33,282 nucleotides of DNA from Mastigocoleus testarum BC008. GTDB taxonomy: Bacteria > Cyanobacteriota > Cyanobacteriia > Cyanobacteriales > Nostocaceae. A program made the position numbers and the translations under genes. The stretch spans positions 34,536-67,817 of the forward strand of contig NZ_LMTZ01000138.1 of NCBI RefSeq assembly GCF_001456025.1. The letters run 5' to 3'. Shown piece by piece: positions 1 to 7,104 of this stretch; position 1 is the first letter of the stretch; the number at the start of each line of letters is the position of its first letter. Under the pieces are notes generated by a model, which was not told the DNA's origin, did no database searches, and saw only the letters and a list, made by a program, of their open reading frames with translations.

Positions 1-26
1 TAGCGCAGCGTGCGCGACAGCGCATT

Positions 27-60
27 AACTGATAACTGGTAACTGACAACTGACAACTGT
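27..60. repeat. Heptamer tandem repeat (about 4.9 copies)
   Basis: Five consecutive heptamers of consensus AACTGAC (AACTGAT, AACTGGT, AACTGAC, AACTGAC, AACTGT) end one base before the fabG stop codon. The 26 bases before them are GC-rich and resemble the palindromic repeats seen elsewhere in the window. Short tandem heptamers of this kind are common in heterocystous cyanobacteria. The window starts inside this block, so its left limit is not visible. Confidence 0.8.
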
Positions 61-61
61 T

Positions 62-844
62 TTAAGCCATCACCATTCCACCATCCACATTAAAAACTTG
101 TCCTGTAATGTAAGCAGCGGCGGGGTCCGAGGCTAAAAAGCGCACCATCCCCGCCACTTCTTCTGGTTTTCCAAAGCGACCGAGAGGAATATATTTGAGA
201 ATTTCATCATTTTTGAGGTCATTAGTCATATCAGTAGCAATAAAACCTGGCGCGACTGCGTTGACTGTAATTTCACGAGCAGCAAATTCTTTGGCGAGGG
301 TTTTAGTTAAACCAATCACACCTGCTTTCGCCGCGCTATAGTTAGCCTGTCCCGGATTACCCATTTGTCCGGCAACCGAAGCTATATTAATAATCCGCCC
401 AGAACGTTGCTTCAGCATAATCTTACTAGTCGCACGGGTGCAGAGGAAAACACCAGTTAAGTTGAGGTCAATGACTGCTTGCCAATCCTCTGGTTTCATT
501 CGTAATAGCAGTGTATCGCGAGTAATACCTGCATTATTTACCAAAATATCAACACGCTTGAATTTTTCCATTACAGCCTTTATTAGTGCATCCACTTGTT
601 CGGCTTTGGAAACATCTGCTTGAAGAGCGATCGCACTTCCGCCAGCCTTAGTAATTGCTTCGACTAATTCTTCAGCCGCACCACTAGAAGATGCATAGTT
701 TACCGCAACTGTAGCTCCCATTTTTGCTAATTCTAGGGCGATCGCCCGTCCGATTCCCCGTGATGCACCGGTGACAACAGCCACTTGGGAACGTAGGGTT
801 TGTAAATTTTCTGGTAATACTTCCGATAATTCAAGCACTGCCAT
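62..844 (-). CDS. fabG: 3-oxoacyl-[acyl-carrier-protein] reductase FabG
   Basis: This 260-residue short-chain dehydrogenase should reduce 3-oxoacyl-ACP with NADPH in the elongation cycle of cytosolic type II fatty acid synthesis. The N-terminal Rossmann motif TGASRGIG, the NNAG motif and the catalytic set S156, Y169 and K173 (in YSAAK) are all present, and the C-terminus ends with the usual ITGQVFNVDGGMVMA-like tail. The length is slightly above the common 245-250 residues because of about 15 extra residues before the first beta strand. The ATG is preceded by an AGGA-type ribosome binding site. Two HIP1 sites lie inside the gene. It diverges from the thioredoxin gene with about 250 bp between them. 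FabG-like paralogues such as acetoacetyl-CoA reductase (PhaB) share these motifs, but the overall sequence fits FabG best. Confidence 0.93.
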   Translation of the reverse strand: MAVLELSEVLPENLQTLRSQVAVVTGASRGIGRAIALELAKMGATVAVNYASSSGAAEELVEAITKAGGSAIALQADVSKAEQVDALIKAVMEKFKRVDILVNNAGITRDTLLLRMKPEDWQAVIDLNLTGVFLCTRATSKIMLKQRSGRIINIASVAGQMGNPGQANYSAAKAGVIGLTKTLAKEFAAREITVNAVAPGFIATDMTNDLKNDEILKYIPLGRFGKPEEVAGMVRFLASDPAAAYITGQVFNVDGGMVMA

Positions 845-935
845 TTATCTGTTCCTATTAATTTTCAATCATTGCGTTCTAATCGCTATCATCATAGAGC
901 GATTATTCATTAAAAATTAAGATTATTTTAGAGAT

Positions 936-1030
936 TAGCGACTAGGGATTAGGGATTGGGGATAGAAACTAAAGATTAGTAATCCCAGTCGCCAGTCGCC
1001 ATATGCCGCTTGCGGCGGCACGCAGTGCTA
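936..1030. repeat. Short repeats in the fabG/trx intergenic region
   Basis: This part of the divergent intergenic region carries degenerate heptamers (CTAGGGA, TTAGGGA, TTGGGGA), a doubled CGCCAGT unit near 990, and a small GC-rich hairpin (GCCGC tt GCGGC, 1005-1016) like those in the larger repeat blocks. Promoters for fabG and the thioredoxin gene must lie in 845-1096, but I could not place them convincingly. Confidence 0.5.
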
Positions 1031-1096
1031 TCCCTAATTCCAAATTCTTGATAAACACACTACTATTAAGCAGTAGTATTAAAGCGGTAAGAACAT

Positions 1097-1414
1097 ATGT
1101 CTGTGAAAAAGAAATTTAACAGCTTTGAGGAAATGCTGTCTGGTTCTGACTTACCAGTACTAGTGGATTTTTATGCGGCTTGGTGTGGACCATGTCAAAT
1201 GATGGTGCCGATTTTGGAACAAGTAAATGCTCAACTTCAAGGAAAAATGAAGATAGTAAAAATTGATACCGACAAGTATCCCCAACTAGCAAGTCAGTAT
1301 CAAATCGAAGCTTTACCCACTTTAGTTTTATTTAAGAAAGGTGAAGCTGTAGAAAGAATTGAAGGTTTACTTCAAGCACCACAACTGGTACAGCACCTTG
1401 AAAGACTACTTTAG
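1097..1414 (+). CDS. trxA: Thioredoxin
   Basis: A 105-residue single-domain thioredoxin. The active site WCGPC has its redox cysteines at C30 and C33, and the cis-proline is P74 in ALPT. The fold is complete and there is no signal peptide, so it should act in the cytosol as a dithiol reductant fed by ferredoxin-thioredoxin or NADPH-thioredoxin reductase. The N-terminal SVKKKF leader and the run VKIDTDKYPQLASQYQI are typical of a cyanobacterial group that may correspond to TrxQ/y rather than the classic m-type; I cannot settle that, and the symbol is generic. The gene is monocistronic, with a hairpin terminator about 80 bp after the stop. Confidence 0.92.
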   Translation: MSVKKKFNSFEEMLSGSDLPVLVDFYAAWCGPCQMMVPILEQVNAQLQGKMKIVKIDTDKYPQLASQYQIEALPTLVLFKKGEAVERIEGLLQAPQLVQHLERLL

Positions 1415-1492
1415 CTAGAAACGAATAAATTTTAAGCAAAATCCAATCATTACTAGCTCGTCAATTGTTTATTATTTGTTTTAATTTAAGCT

Positions 1493-1526
1493 TCCCCGAT
1501 TCTTGTATACGGGGATACTTTTATTT
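1493..1526 (+). terminator. Probable intrinsic terminator of the thioredoxin gene
   Basis: The stem TCCCCG (1493-1498) pairs with CGGGGA (1510-1515) across an 11-base loop and is followed by the T-rich run TACTTTTATTTATT. A second GC stem at 1544-1563, with a weaker T tract before it, may act as backup. Confidence 0.6.
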
Positions 1527-1596
1527 ATTATTTTTATTTGTCTCCCCACTGGTATGTGTGGGGCACATAATCAACGATGGCAGAAGTTGAGAATTC

Positions 1597-1616
1597 ATAT
1601 TTCAAATTTGAAATAT
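1597..1616. promoter_or_regulatory. Perfect 20-bp palindrome
   Basis: ATATTTCAAATTTGAAATAT reads identically on both strands over 20 bp. It lies 182 bp after the thioredoxin stop and 465 bp before the pentapeptide gene. Such a symmetric AT-rich site could be an operator for a dimeric regulator, but there is no direct evidence of one. Confidence 0.4.
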
Positions 1617-2081
1617 ATCTTAACATATCTAATTAAAATCAAAAAATAAAAAAACATAGACAAATTTAACTGACAACATGTAGCTTTATTGCTTGATAGT
1701 TTGTTATTAACTGTCTAATATCAATTAATTATAAACAATTAATCAAATAAGTAAGCAATGTATTAGTGAGTACTAATATTTTCAGCGTGTCAAAAACATA
1801 AAATGCCTTTGCCTAGAAAATTTTTAGAGTATCAAAATTCATAATTTACGCTGTATTTAGCAGAGTCTATTGTAAGTATTAATTACCGTATATTTTTGCT
1901 ACATCAAGTATTGCATTCTATTTAAAGGAATATCATAAATACAGGCGCTGATATAGCTTATACAATATCTAGTTTAGCCACGCAAGCAGAGTGATTCTGT
2001 CAAGCTTGACCTTAGTGTTGCTAAATTCTATAAACTGATGGTCGTGTTCCTAGGCTATAAGTTAAAAATAAAAAAAATTCA

Positions 2082-3179
2082 ATGAATACTAAAAATAATA
2101 AGTGTATATTTAATCTTATTGAAAGAATAAGTATTTTTATAAGTATAGTTGCTGGTGTAACCGGAGTTGTAACTTTCTGGTGGATATTGGATGAGAGAAA
2201 AGAAGAAAGAATATTTAAAGCTTGGGAAGTAGTTAGAGAGGGTAAAGGCTCTCAAAGTGGAGTGGTGCGGTTAGCACTTGAAAGACTATATAAGGAAGAT
2301 TTTAGTCTTGCAGGGATTAATGTTAGTAAAACTAACCTATCCAAAATTCAATTAAATAATGCTAACCTCAAAAACTCCTATTTTGAAGGTACGAACCTTA
2401 AGGGTGCGAACCTTAGGAATTCCTATTTTGAAGGTGCAGACCTGAGGAATACGAATCTCAGTGGTGCGGACCTGAAAGATGCAAACCTCACTTTTGCAAA
2501 AATAGATGGTGCAAATATGATTGGTAGTAATCTCGAGAACTCCAATCTCAGCAATATCAAACTCCCAATTAGTGGCGAACTCAAAATAACTATAACCAAT
2601 CTTAGTCAAGCTAACCTCATTAACGCCAATCTTAGCAGCGGAAATTTTAGTGGTGCTGACTTCAGCAGCGCCAACCTGAGCAGAGCCAACCTCCAAAGTA
2701 CCAACCTCACCAAGAGCAACTTCAGTGGTGCTAATCTGCAGAGTAGCAACCTGATGTATGCCAACCTCAGTAATGCAAACCTAAGTAATGTGGAACTCTA
2801 CGGTGCAAATTTCAGTGGTGCGATTCTTTTGGAGACCAATTTTAGTAGTACTAAGCAACTCAGAAATGCTAACTTTGGAGATGCTAATCTCAGCATTGTT
2901 AACCTCAGTCATACCGATCTCAGTGGTGTAAATCTAAGCTATTCCAACCTATATCGTGTCAACCTCAATGGAGCTAATATGAGTAATACAAATCTTAGTG
3001 GAGCAAATATTATTGGAGCCAATCTGAGTAATACTATCTTTGAAGGTGCAAATGTTAAAAATGCTAAATTTAGGAATAACTTGGGAATCTCTGAAAGAAT
3101 AAAGCTGGATTTAATTCGACGGGGTGCAATATTTGAAGAGTCTGCAGATAAACCCATACTACAGAAACTTCAAAAATGA
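2082..3179 (+). CDS. Membrane-anchored pentapeptide repeat protein
   Basis: A 365-residue protein with a hydrophobic segment at about residues 14-35, a charged linker (EERIFKAWEVV), then from about residue 75 to 340 nearly continuous A(N/D)LXX pentapeptides such as ANLKN, ANLSS and ANLSG. Such repeats fold as a right-handed quadrilateral beta helix. The pattern loosens around residues 165-180 (SGELKITITNL), then resumes. The C-terminal 25 residues are not repetitive. Pentapeptide proteins are very common in filamentous cyanobacteria and most have no known role; some DNA-mimic members protect gyrase, but the membrane anchor here argues against that. The repeats create long antisense open frames that are not genes. 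No clear Shine-Dalgarno sequence precedes the ATG. It stands alone, with 193 bp before the next gene. Confidence 0.85.
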   Translation: MNTKNNKCIFNLIERISIFISIVAGVTGVVTFWWILDERKEERIFKAWEVVREGKGSQSGVVRLALERLYKEDFSLAGINVSKTNLSKIQLNNANLKNSYFEGTNLKGANLRNSYFEGADLRNTNLSGADLKDANLTFAKIDGANMIGSNLENSNLSNIKLPISGELKITITNLSQANLINANLSSGNFSGADFSSANLSRANLQSTNLTKSNFSGANLQSSNLMYANLSNANLSNVELYGANFSGAILLETNFSSTKQLRNANFGDANLSIVNLSHTDLSGVNLSYSNLYRVNLNGANMSNTNLSGANIIGANLSNTIFEGANVKNAKFRNNLGISERIKLDLIRRGAIFEESADKPILQKLQK

Positions 3180-3372
3180 ATTATCCCTCATGCACCTAAA
3201 ACTAATGGAGTTTAAAAATAGGATTTTTCTATCATTTTTTCGGATAAATCTTTCAAAGATGGCGAATTATCTCGACGCACAAAATGGCATACAATATTTA
3301 TGGGATTTCCACATGTAAATAAGAATTATCAATATAAACCATCACTTTGATCTACAGGGGGAGTAAATAGCC

Positions 3373-3912
3373 ATGATGAAAGCAGAAGAAATCATGACCA
3401 AAGAGGTGGTGACTATTACTGGTTCAGCAACGGTTGCTGAAGCTGTGACTTTAATGAAAGACAAAGGGCTACGTGCCTTAATAGTTGAACGTCGTCACGA
3501 TAATGACCCCTACGGAATGGTAACAGAAAGCGATATTATTTATAAAATCGCTGCATATGGTGAAGATCCAAAAAAAATCCGGGTCTACGAAATTATGACC
3601 AAGCCCTGCATTACCGTAAACCCTGAGTTGGGAGTAGAGTATGTCGCCCGTTTATTTGCTAATACCGGAATTCGCCGTGCTCCTGTGATAAAAGATACTT
3701 TGCTTGGCATTGTTTCTATTACAGATATTCTCAAAAAAAGTGACTTTGTTGAGGAACCCCGAAGAATTTATCTCGAAGATGCAATTGAAGCAGCAAGAGA
3801 TGATGCAAGAGCTATTTGTGAAGCGAAGGGACCAACCTCAAAAGAATGTGCTGCAGCTTGGGATGTTGTAGAAGAGTTGCAAGCAGAAGCAGCAAGTAGA
3901 AGAGCAAAATAA
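3373..3912 (+). CDS. CBS-CP12 fusion protein
   Basis: A 179-residue fusion. Residues about 1-125 form a CBS pair (a Bateman module): the first CBS runs from AEEIMTKEVVTI to TESDIIYKIA, the second from VYEIMTKPCITV to VSITDILKKS. Residues about 135-175 are a CP12 domain with the core AWDVVEEL (W163, D164) and one cysteine pair, C149 and C159. CP12 links phosphoribulokinase and glyceraldehyde-3-phosphate dehydrogenase in a redox-controlled inactive complex, and CBS pairs bind adenine nucleotides, so the fusion probably ties Calvin-cycle enzyme control to both redox and AMP/ATP status in the cytosol. The C-terminal cysteine pair of stand-alone CP12 is missing, as is usual in CBS-CP12 fusions. 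A GGGGGAG ribosome site lies about 10 bases before the first of two adjacent ATGs; the second start would remove one residue. Confidence 0.9.
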   Translation: MMKAEEIMTKEVVTITGSATVAEAVTLMKDKGLRALIVERRHDNDPYGMVTESDIIYKIAAYGEDPKKIRVYEIMTKPCITVNPELGVEYVARLFANTGIRRAPVIKDTLLGIVSITDILKKSDFVEEPRRIYLEDAIEAARDDARAICEAKGPTSKECAAAWDVVEELQAEAASRRAK

Positions 3913-3944
3913 AGTACAATCTAAGTTAGATATTAAGTCAATAA

Positions 3945-4000
3945 CTCAGGGCTAAAGCCACTGAGCTTGTAAGAGACAGTTCTTACTGAGAATTGACTAG
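3945..4000 (+). ncRNA. Structured RNA element, omega-RNA/HEARO-like, copy A
   Basis: Hairpin 1 has the stem CTCAG-GGC (3945-3952), the loop TAAA, then GCC, a bulged A and CTGAG (3957-3965). Hairpin 2 pairs GTAAGA (3969-3974) with TCTTAC (3981-3986). A box TTGACTAG follows at 3993-4000. The same layout recurs at 11744 with compensatory base changes in hairpin 1, which supports an RNA. It lies directly 5' of, and on the same strand as, the IscB remnant; IscB nucleases are known to be preceded by their guide-scaffold RNA (omega-RNA, earlier described as HEARO). The link to that family is inferred from position and structure, not from a match I could verify. Confidence 0.5.
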
Positions 4001-4302
4001 GCTATAAGCCGTTAACTGTAATTCGTCGCCCTCCCGTCAGTCGTCGTCAGTTGCATTTACTGCAATTTAGTAAAGGTGCTAAACGTCGCAAGTATGGTGG
4101 GACTGTTACCAAGCACGGATTCAGGAAAGGTGATTATGCTGAAGCGACCCAAGGAAAGAAAACCGTTAGGGGCTGGGTTAGTGGTGACACTAAAACGCAA
4201 GTTTCTGTTAGCAATTCTGACTGGAAACGGCTTGGTCAGTTTTCTAGAAATAAAGTTCAACTACTTAAACGTTCCACTGGCTTAATTGTTCAATGTGGTT
4301 AA
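3997..4302 (+). pseudogene. iscB: IscB/HNH nuclease remnant, C-terminal part only
   Basis: The frame is open from 3997 (a TGA lies at 3994) to the stop at 4302, about 101 codons, without a credible start. It reads GYKPLTVIRRPPVSRRQLHL, then KRRKYGGT, KHGFRKGDY, RGWVSGDTKTQVSVS, WKRLGQF and LLKRSTGLIV. I recognise this as the C-terminal region of cyanobacterial RRXRR/HNH proteins of the IscB type, the transposon-encoded RNA-guided nucleases related to Cas9. The bridge helix, RuvC and HNH parts are missing, so no nuclease activity is expected. The upstream RNA-like element runs straight into this frame, which suggests an internal deletion of an element that once held RNA plus full IscB. A later ATG at 4076 lies in another frame and is not a gene. 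Confidence 0.75.
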
Positions 4303-4427
4303 AACCACCGGGGCGTTTTTCCTCCCAGTTATGATGAATAAGCTGGGTTTCCTTAGCGCAGCGACGCGTTAGCATAAACTACCGAGAAATTTTTATGAAA
4401 TAAAAAAGGGGTGTTTATTTTGAAATA

Positions 4428-5555
4428 ATGACCAACAAAGTTCTAATCTTAGGAGGAAATGGGCGCATCGGTGGTAGCGTCGCCCAAGATATTGCAACTA
4501 ATACAGACTCAGAAGTGATTCTTACTGGGCGTAGCACTGCAAGTAAAATTAGAGATATTCAATTAAACCATCAACCAAATCATAAATTAAATCCTCAATT
4601 GCGGTTCCTCAGTTTGGATTTAGCGAATATTGACAAATTGGCATCAGAAATCGCTAAATCTAATTTAGTAATTCACTGTGCTGGTCCTTTTCATCACCGG
4701 GATACTAAGGTTTTAGAGCTATGCATTAAGCAGGGTGTGAATTATCTGGATGTTAGCGACCACCGTTCCTACACTATTAGAGCCTTAGAACACCACAAAG
4801 ATGCAGTTAATGCAAATGTGACTGCAATTGTAAACACCGGGATATTTCCAGGAATATCTAATAGTATGGTGCGACAATGCGTTGAGCAGTTCGATGAACC
4901 GGAGAAAATTCATTTGAGTTACGTAGTTTCTGGTTCCGGTGGAGCTGGTGTCACAGTAATGCGTACAACATTTTTAGGTTTGCAAAATTCCTTTGAAGCA
5001 TGGATAGAGGGTGATTGGAAAATCATCAAACCATATACTGATCGCGAAATTATTGATTTCCCATCACCCTACGGAGCTAATGGTGTGTATTGGTATGATA
5101 TGCCGGAGACCTACACTCTTCCGAAGTCTTTTCCCCGTGTGAGTAGTGTTATTACTAAGTTTGGTTCTGTTCCTGACTTTTATAACCATTTGACCTGGAT
5201 CGCCGCACATGTTTTCCCTCGCTCGTGGCTGAGAAATTCGAGGGGAATCGAGTTTTTATCCCATGTTAGTCATTTGATGACAGATGTCACTGATCGCTTT
5301 AGTGGAATTGGAGTTGCAGTTTGTGCAGAAGTAACTGGAACCAAAAATGGTAATTCTCTTGTCTGTAGGGCAAATTTAATCCATGAAAATACAGCGATCG
5401 CAGCAGGGTGTGGTACCGGTACCATAGCTCAATTATTATTAGAAGGTAAATTGAGAAAAGCTGGAGTTTTTCCGGTGGAAGAAGCACTTCCAACGAATCT
5501 GTTTTTGGAAAGTATGGAAACTAGGGGTATTAATATTAATCAAGACTGGATTTAA
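4428..5555 (+). CDS. Saccharopine dehydrogenase-like NAD(P)-binding protein
   Basis: A 375-residue protein that begins with a Rossmann nucleotide-binding strand-loop, VLILGGNGRIGGSV (residues 4-17), followed by SEVILTGRS, a basic residue pattern that suits NADP(H). Residues 65-115 (LVIHCAGPFHH, GVNYLDVSDHR) match the saccharopine dehydrogenase NADP-binding family. The central part (GSGGAGVTVMRTTFLGL) and the C-terminal half follow the cyanobacterial members of this group. True lysine-pathway function is unlikely: the family includes many oxidoreductases of unknown substrate. It carries no signal peptide or clear membrane span. The ATG at 4428 is preceded by AAGGGGTG, though the spacing of about 15 bases is long. 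A HIP1 site lies at 5395. No operon partners. Confidence 0.75.
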   Translation: MTNKVLILGGNGRIGGSVAQDIATNTDSEVILTGRSTASKIRDIQLNHQPNHKLNPQLRFLSLDLANIDKLASEIAKSNLVIHCAGPFHHRDTKVLELCIKQGVNYLDVSDHRSYTIRALEHHKDAVNANVTAIVNTGIFPGISNSMVRQCVEQFDEPEKIHLSYVVSGSGGAGVTVMRTTFLGLQNSFEAWIEGDWKIIKPYTDREIIDFPSPYGANGVYWYDMPETYTLPKSFPRVSSVITKFGSVPDFYNHLTWIAAHVFPRSWLRNSRGIEFLSHVSHLMTDVTDRFSGIGVAVCAEVTGTKNGNSLVCRANLIHENTAIAAGCGTGTIAQLLLEGKLRKAGVFPVEEALPTNLFLESMETRGININQDWI

Positions 5556-5689
5556 ATTTATTGTTTCAACCTAATTACTCGGTGTGATATTTAAATATTT
5601 AATAATGATGTTCAAATAAACCAGCTTTATTTTGATAAAGTTATGAACTGTTAGATTTATTGGGTAAATGGTTAAATACAAACCCAATT

Positions 5690-5705
5690 GACAAACATGT
5701 TTGTC
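5690..5705. promoter_or_regulatory. Perfect 16-bp palindrome upstream of the DUF4330 gene
   Basis: GACAAACATGTTTGTC is fully symmetric and ends 22 bp before the ATG of the DUF4330 gene. It overlaps a -35-like TTGACA (5688-5693), and TATAAG follows at 5707, although the 13-base spacing is too short for a standard sigma-70 pair. This placement suits a repressor operator. Confidence 0.45.
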
Positions 5706-5727
5706 GTATAAGTAGGAACTTGTATAG

Positions 5728-6255
5728 ATGAGGAGTTTTGGTTTGTTTCAGCAGTTTATAGATATATTGAAGCGATTTAGTTGGAGTATATTACTCGCAG
5801 TAGTATTAATATTAACATCAGTTTTATTTACACCAGGTGTACTTAATTCCCCAACTTATGCTACAGCTTCAACTCAGCCTGTAGAGTTAGATTTATTGGT
5901 GAAGTATTTGAGTATTAGTCGCCCTCAAGATTTAGTGAATCAAGAGTTGAAAAATGGAGTCAATACTGATATTACAATCAAAAACCAACCTGCTGGTCAA
6001 ATGCAGATCAAATCTGTTCAACTAATACCAATTACTACTGCTGTAACTCAACCAGATGGTTCGGTCAAAGAATTAGAGGATCCTACGGCTCGTTTTCTAA
6101 CAAACATGTTAGTAACTTTATCAAGTAGCGCTGAAGTGAAAGATGATGCTTCATTTGTAGGTGATAGTAAATTAAAAATAGGTATGCCTGCCACAATGGA
6201 AGGTTTTAATTACTATTTCCGAGGCAATATCATTGATGTCAGATTGGATAAATAA
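5728..6255 (+). CDS. DUF4330 family membrane-anchored protein
   Basis: A 175-residue protein with one N-terminal hydrophobic segment (about residues 19-38, SWSILLAVVLILTSVLF) and a C-terminal domain from about residue 50 that matches cyanobacterial DUF4330: VELDLLVKYLSI, NTDITIKNQPAGQMQIKSVQ, QPDGSVKEL and KIGMPATMEGFNYYF, ending VIDVR-like. The N-terminus differs from the usual MxxLDSKGRLFGK-type start of the family, so the anchor region may have been replaced or diverged. The domain is expected outside the cytoplasmic membrane or in the lumen, where no role is established. The start has no obvious ribosome site (GTATAG-ATG). The palindrome at 5690 may control it. A block of palindromic repeats begins about 30 bp after the stop. 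Confidence 0.8.
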   Translation: MRSFGLFQQFIDILKRFSWSILLAVVLILTSVLFTPGVLNSPTYATASTQPVELDLLVKYLSISRPQDLVNQELKNGVNTDITIKNQPAGQMQIKSVQLIPITTAVTQPDGSVKELEDPTARFLTNMLVTLSSSAEVKDDASFVGDSKLKIGMPATMEGFNYYFRGNIIDVRLDK

Positions 6256-6282
6256 TTATGAGTAATGAGTAATAGTAATGTT

Positions 6283-6640
6283 AGCGGCTCTGTAGGTAGC
6301 GCAGCTAGAGGCCGGAGGCTAGAGGCTATGCCGACGCCAAAGGCTCTGACTAACGTCACCTTGCGAATCTGCCGATGCCGTGATATGCGCCAGAGGCGTT
6401 AGTACGCATCCTACGGATGTTAGCGTTGCTAGCGTAGCGTACCGTAGGTATTGCGTGACGTAGTCATACAGCTTGCTGCGTCTAAACACCACACCGCAGG
6501 TACCCCTCAGGCTCTAGCTATAGCGGGACGAGTTGGGGCGTAAGCACAGACTAATGAGGGTGTCTACAGCGCACGGTAATGAGTAATGAGTCAGTTAGTG
6601 GCTAATGTTTAGCTAGCGGCTAGCAGAACTTAACGTGGCG
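6283..6640. repeat. Palindromic repeat block 1
   Basis: About 350 bp of GC-rich sequence, with no significant ORF, packed with short inverted motifs such as GCGTAGCG, CCGTAGG, TCCTACGGA and GAGGC/GCCTC. It shares phrases with the block at 11157-11500: GTAGGTAGCGCAGC followed by AGAGGC, GTGACGTAGTCATA, GCCGACGCC/GCCGTCGCC, and TGCGTCTAAA. These are REP-like repeats piled on each other. The flanks (6250-6275 and 6578-6620) carry TAATGAGTAATGAGT-type short tandem repeats. Confidence 0.75.
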
Positions 6641-7104
6641 TAAAATGTACCGTAGGTTTCCCGGACTGTAACAGCACAAAGTTGTGAGTAATTAATAATT
6701 ATTTTAAAAAGTTAATTAACTATAAACTGATAGTACCCACGGGTGATAATAATTTTGGAATATATCTATTTATATTGTAATAAAAATTCACAAAAGATAT
6801 CGAAAGTTGAAAAATCGCTACAATATTTATATCGCCTATTTTTAAAGATGATATATAGCGAGTTGGCAATAAGTAAGGTAAAAGAATAGTAATAAAGCCT
6901 AATATCAAAAATATTGGATTCCTTCCCATCCAAATTCCTTTTGTCTTCTGACTTTTACAATCCCGCTATAAGTTATTGTTTTTAAATTTTTCAACTGTTA
7001 TTCCCTTATTTTTAATTTGTGGGGTGGGTTGTATTTTACGGTAACTCGAATAGGTGTGGTATATGTAATAATCTTACCTTGGGTTTTCCTGAGGCAAATT
7101 AGCC
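6641..7104. other. Intergenic region upstream of the hybrid kinase
   Basis: AT-rich. It includes a possible small membrane ORF on the minus strand (listed separately) and must contain the kinase promoter. A TGAGG ribosome-site candidate precedes the kinase ATG by about 12 bases. No other structure seen. Confidence 0.5.
6720..6929 (-). CDS. Possible small membrane protein (doubtful)
   Basis: A 69-codon frame with an ATG preceded by AAGGA at a good six-base spacing. The product would be hydrophobic, with two candidate membrane spans (about residues 5-22 and 33-50), and it contains neither cysteine nor tryptophan. I recognise no family. AT-rich DNA often yields hydrophobic random frames, so this could be chance; the ribosome site is the main argument in favour. 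Confidence 0.22.
   Translation of the reverse strand: MGRNPIFLILGFITILLPYLLPTRYISSLKIGDINIVAIFQLSISFVNFYYNINRYIPKLLSPVGTISL

Larger units (their letters stand above)
1415..2081. other. Intergenic region, 667 bp
   Basis: AT-rich, with stop codons in all frames and no ORF worth calling. It holds the thioredoxin terminator (1493), a second GC hairpin (CCCCAC/GTGGGG, 1544-1563) and a perfect 20-bp palindrome (1597-1616). From 1620 to 2080 I see no structure beyond A/T runs. A TATAAG box at 2055-2060 may be the -10 element of the pentapeptide gene. Confidence 0.6.

Noticed and set aside
438..623. Plus-strand ORF inside fabG
   Set aside because: It is the antisense shadow of a clear FabG coding region and resembles no protein.
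2352..2696. Minus-strand ORF of 114 codons inside the pentapeptide gene
   Set aside because: It is created by the periodic repeat on the other strand; its product is equally repetitive and has no family look.
4076..4285. Plus-strand ORF overlapping the IscB remnant in another frame
   Set aside because: The overlapping frame gives a clear IscB C-terminal match, so this one is a shadow.
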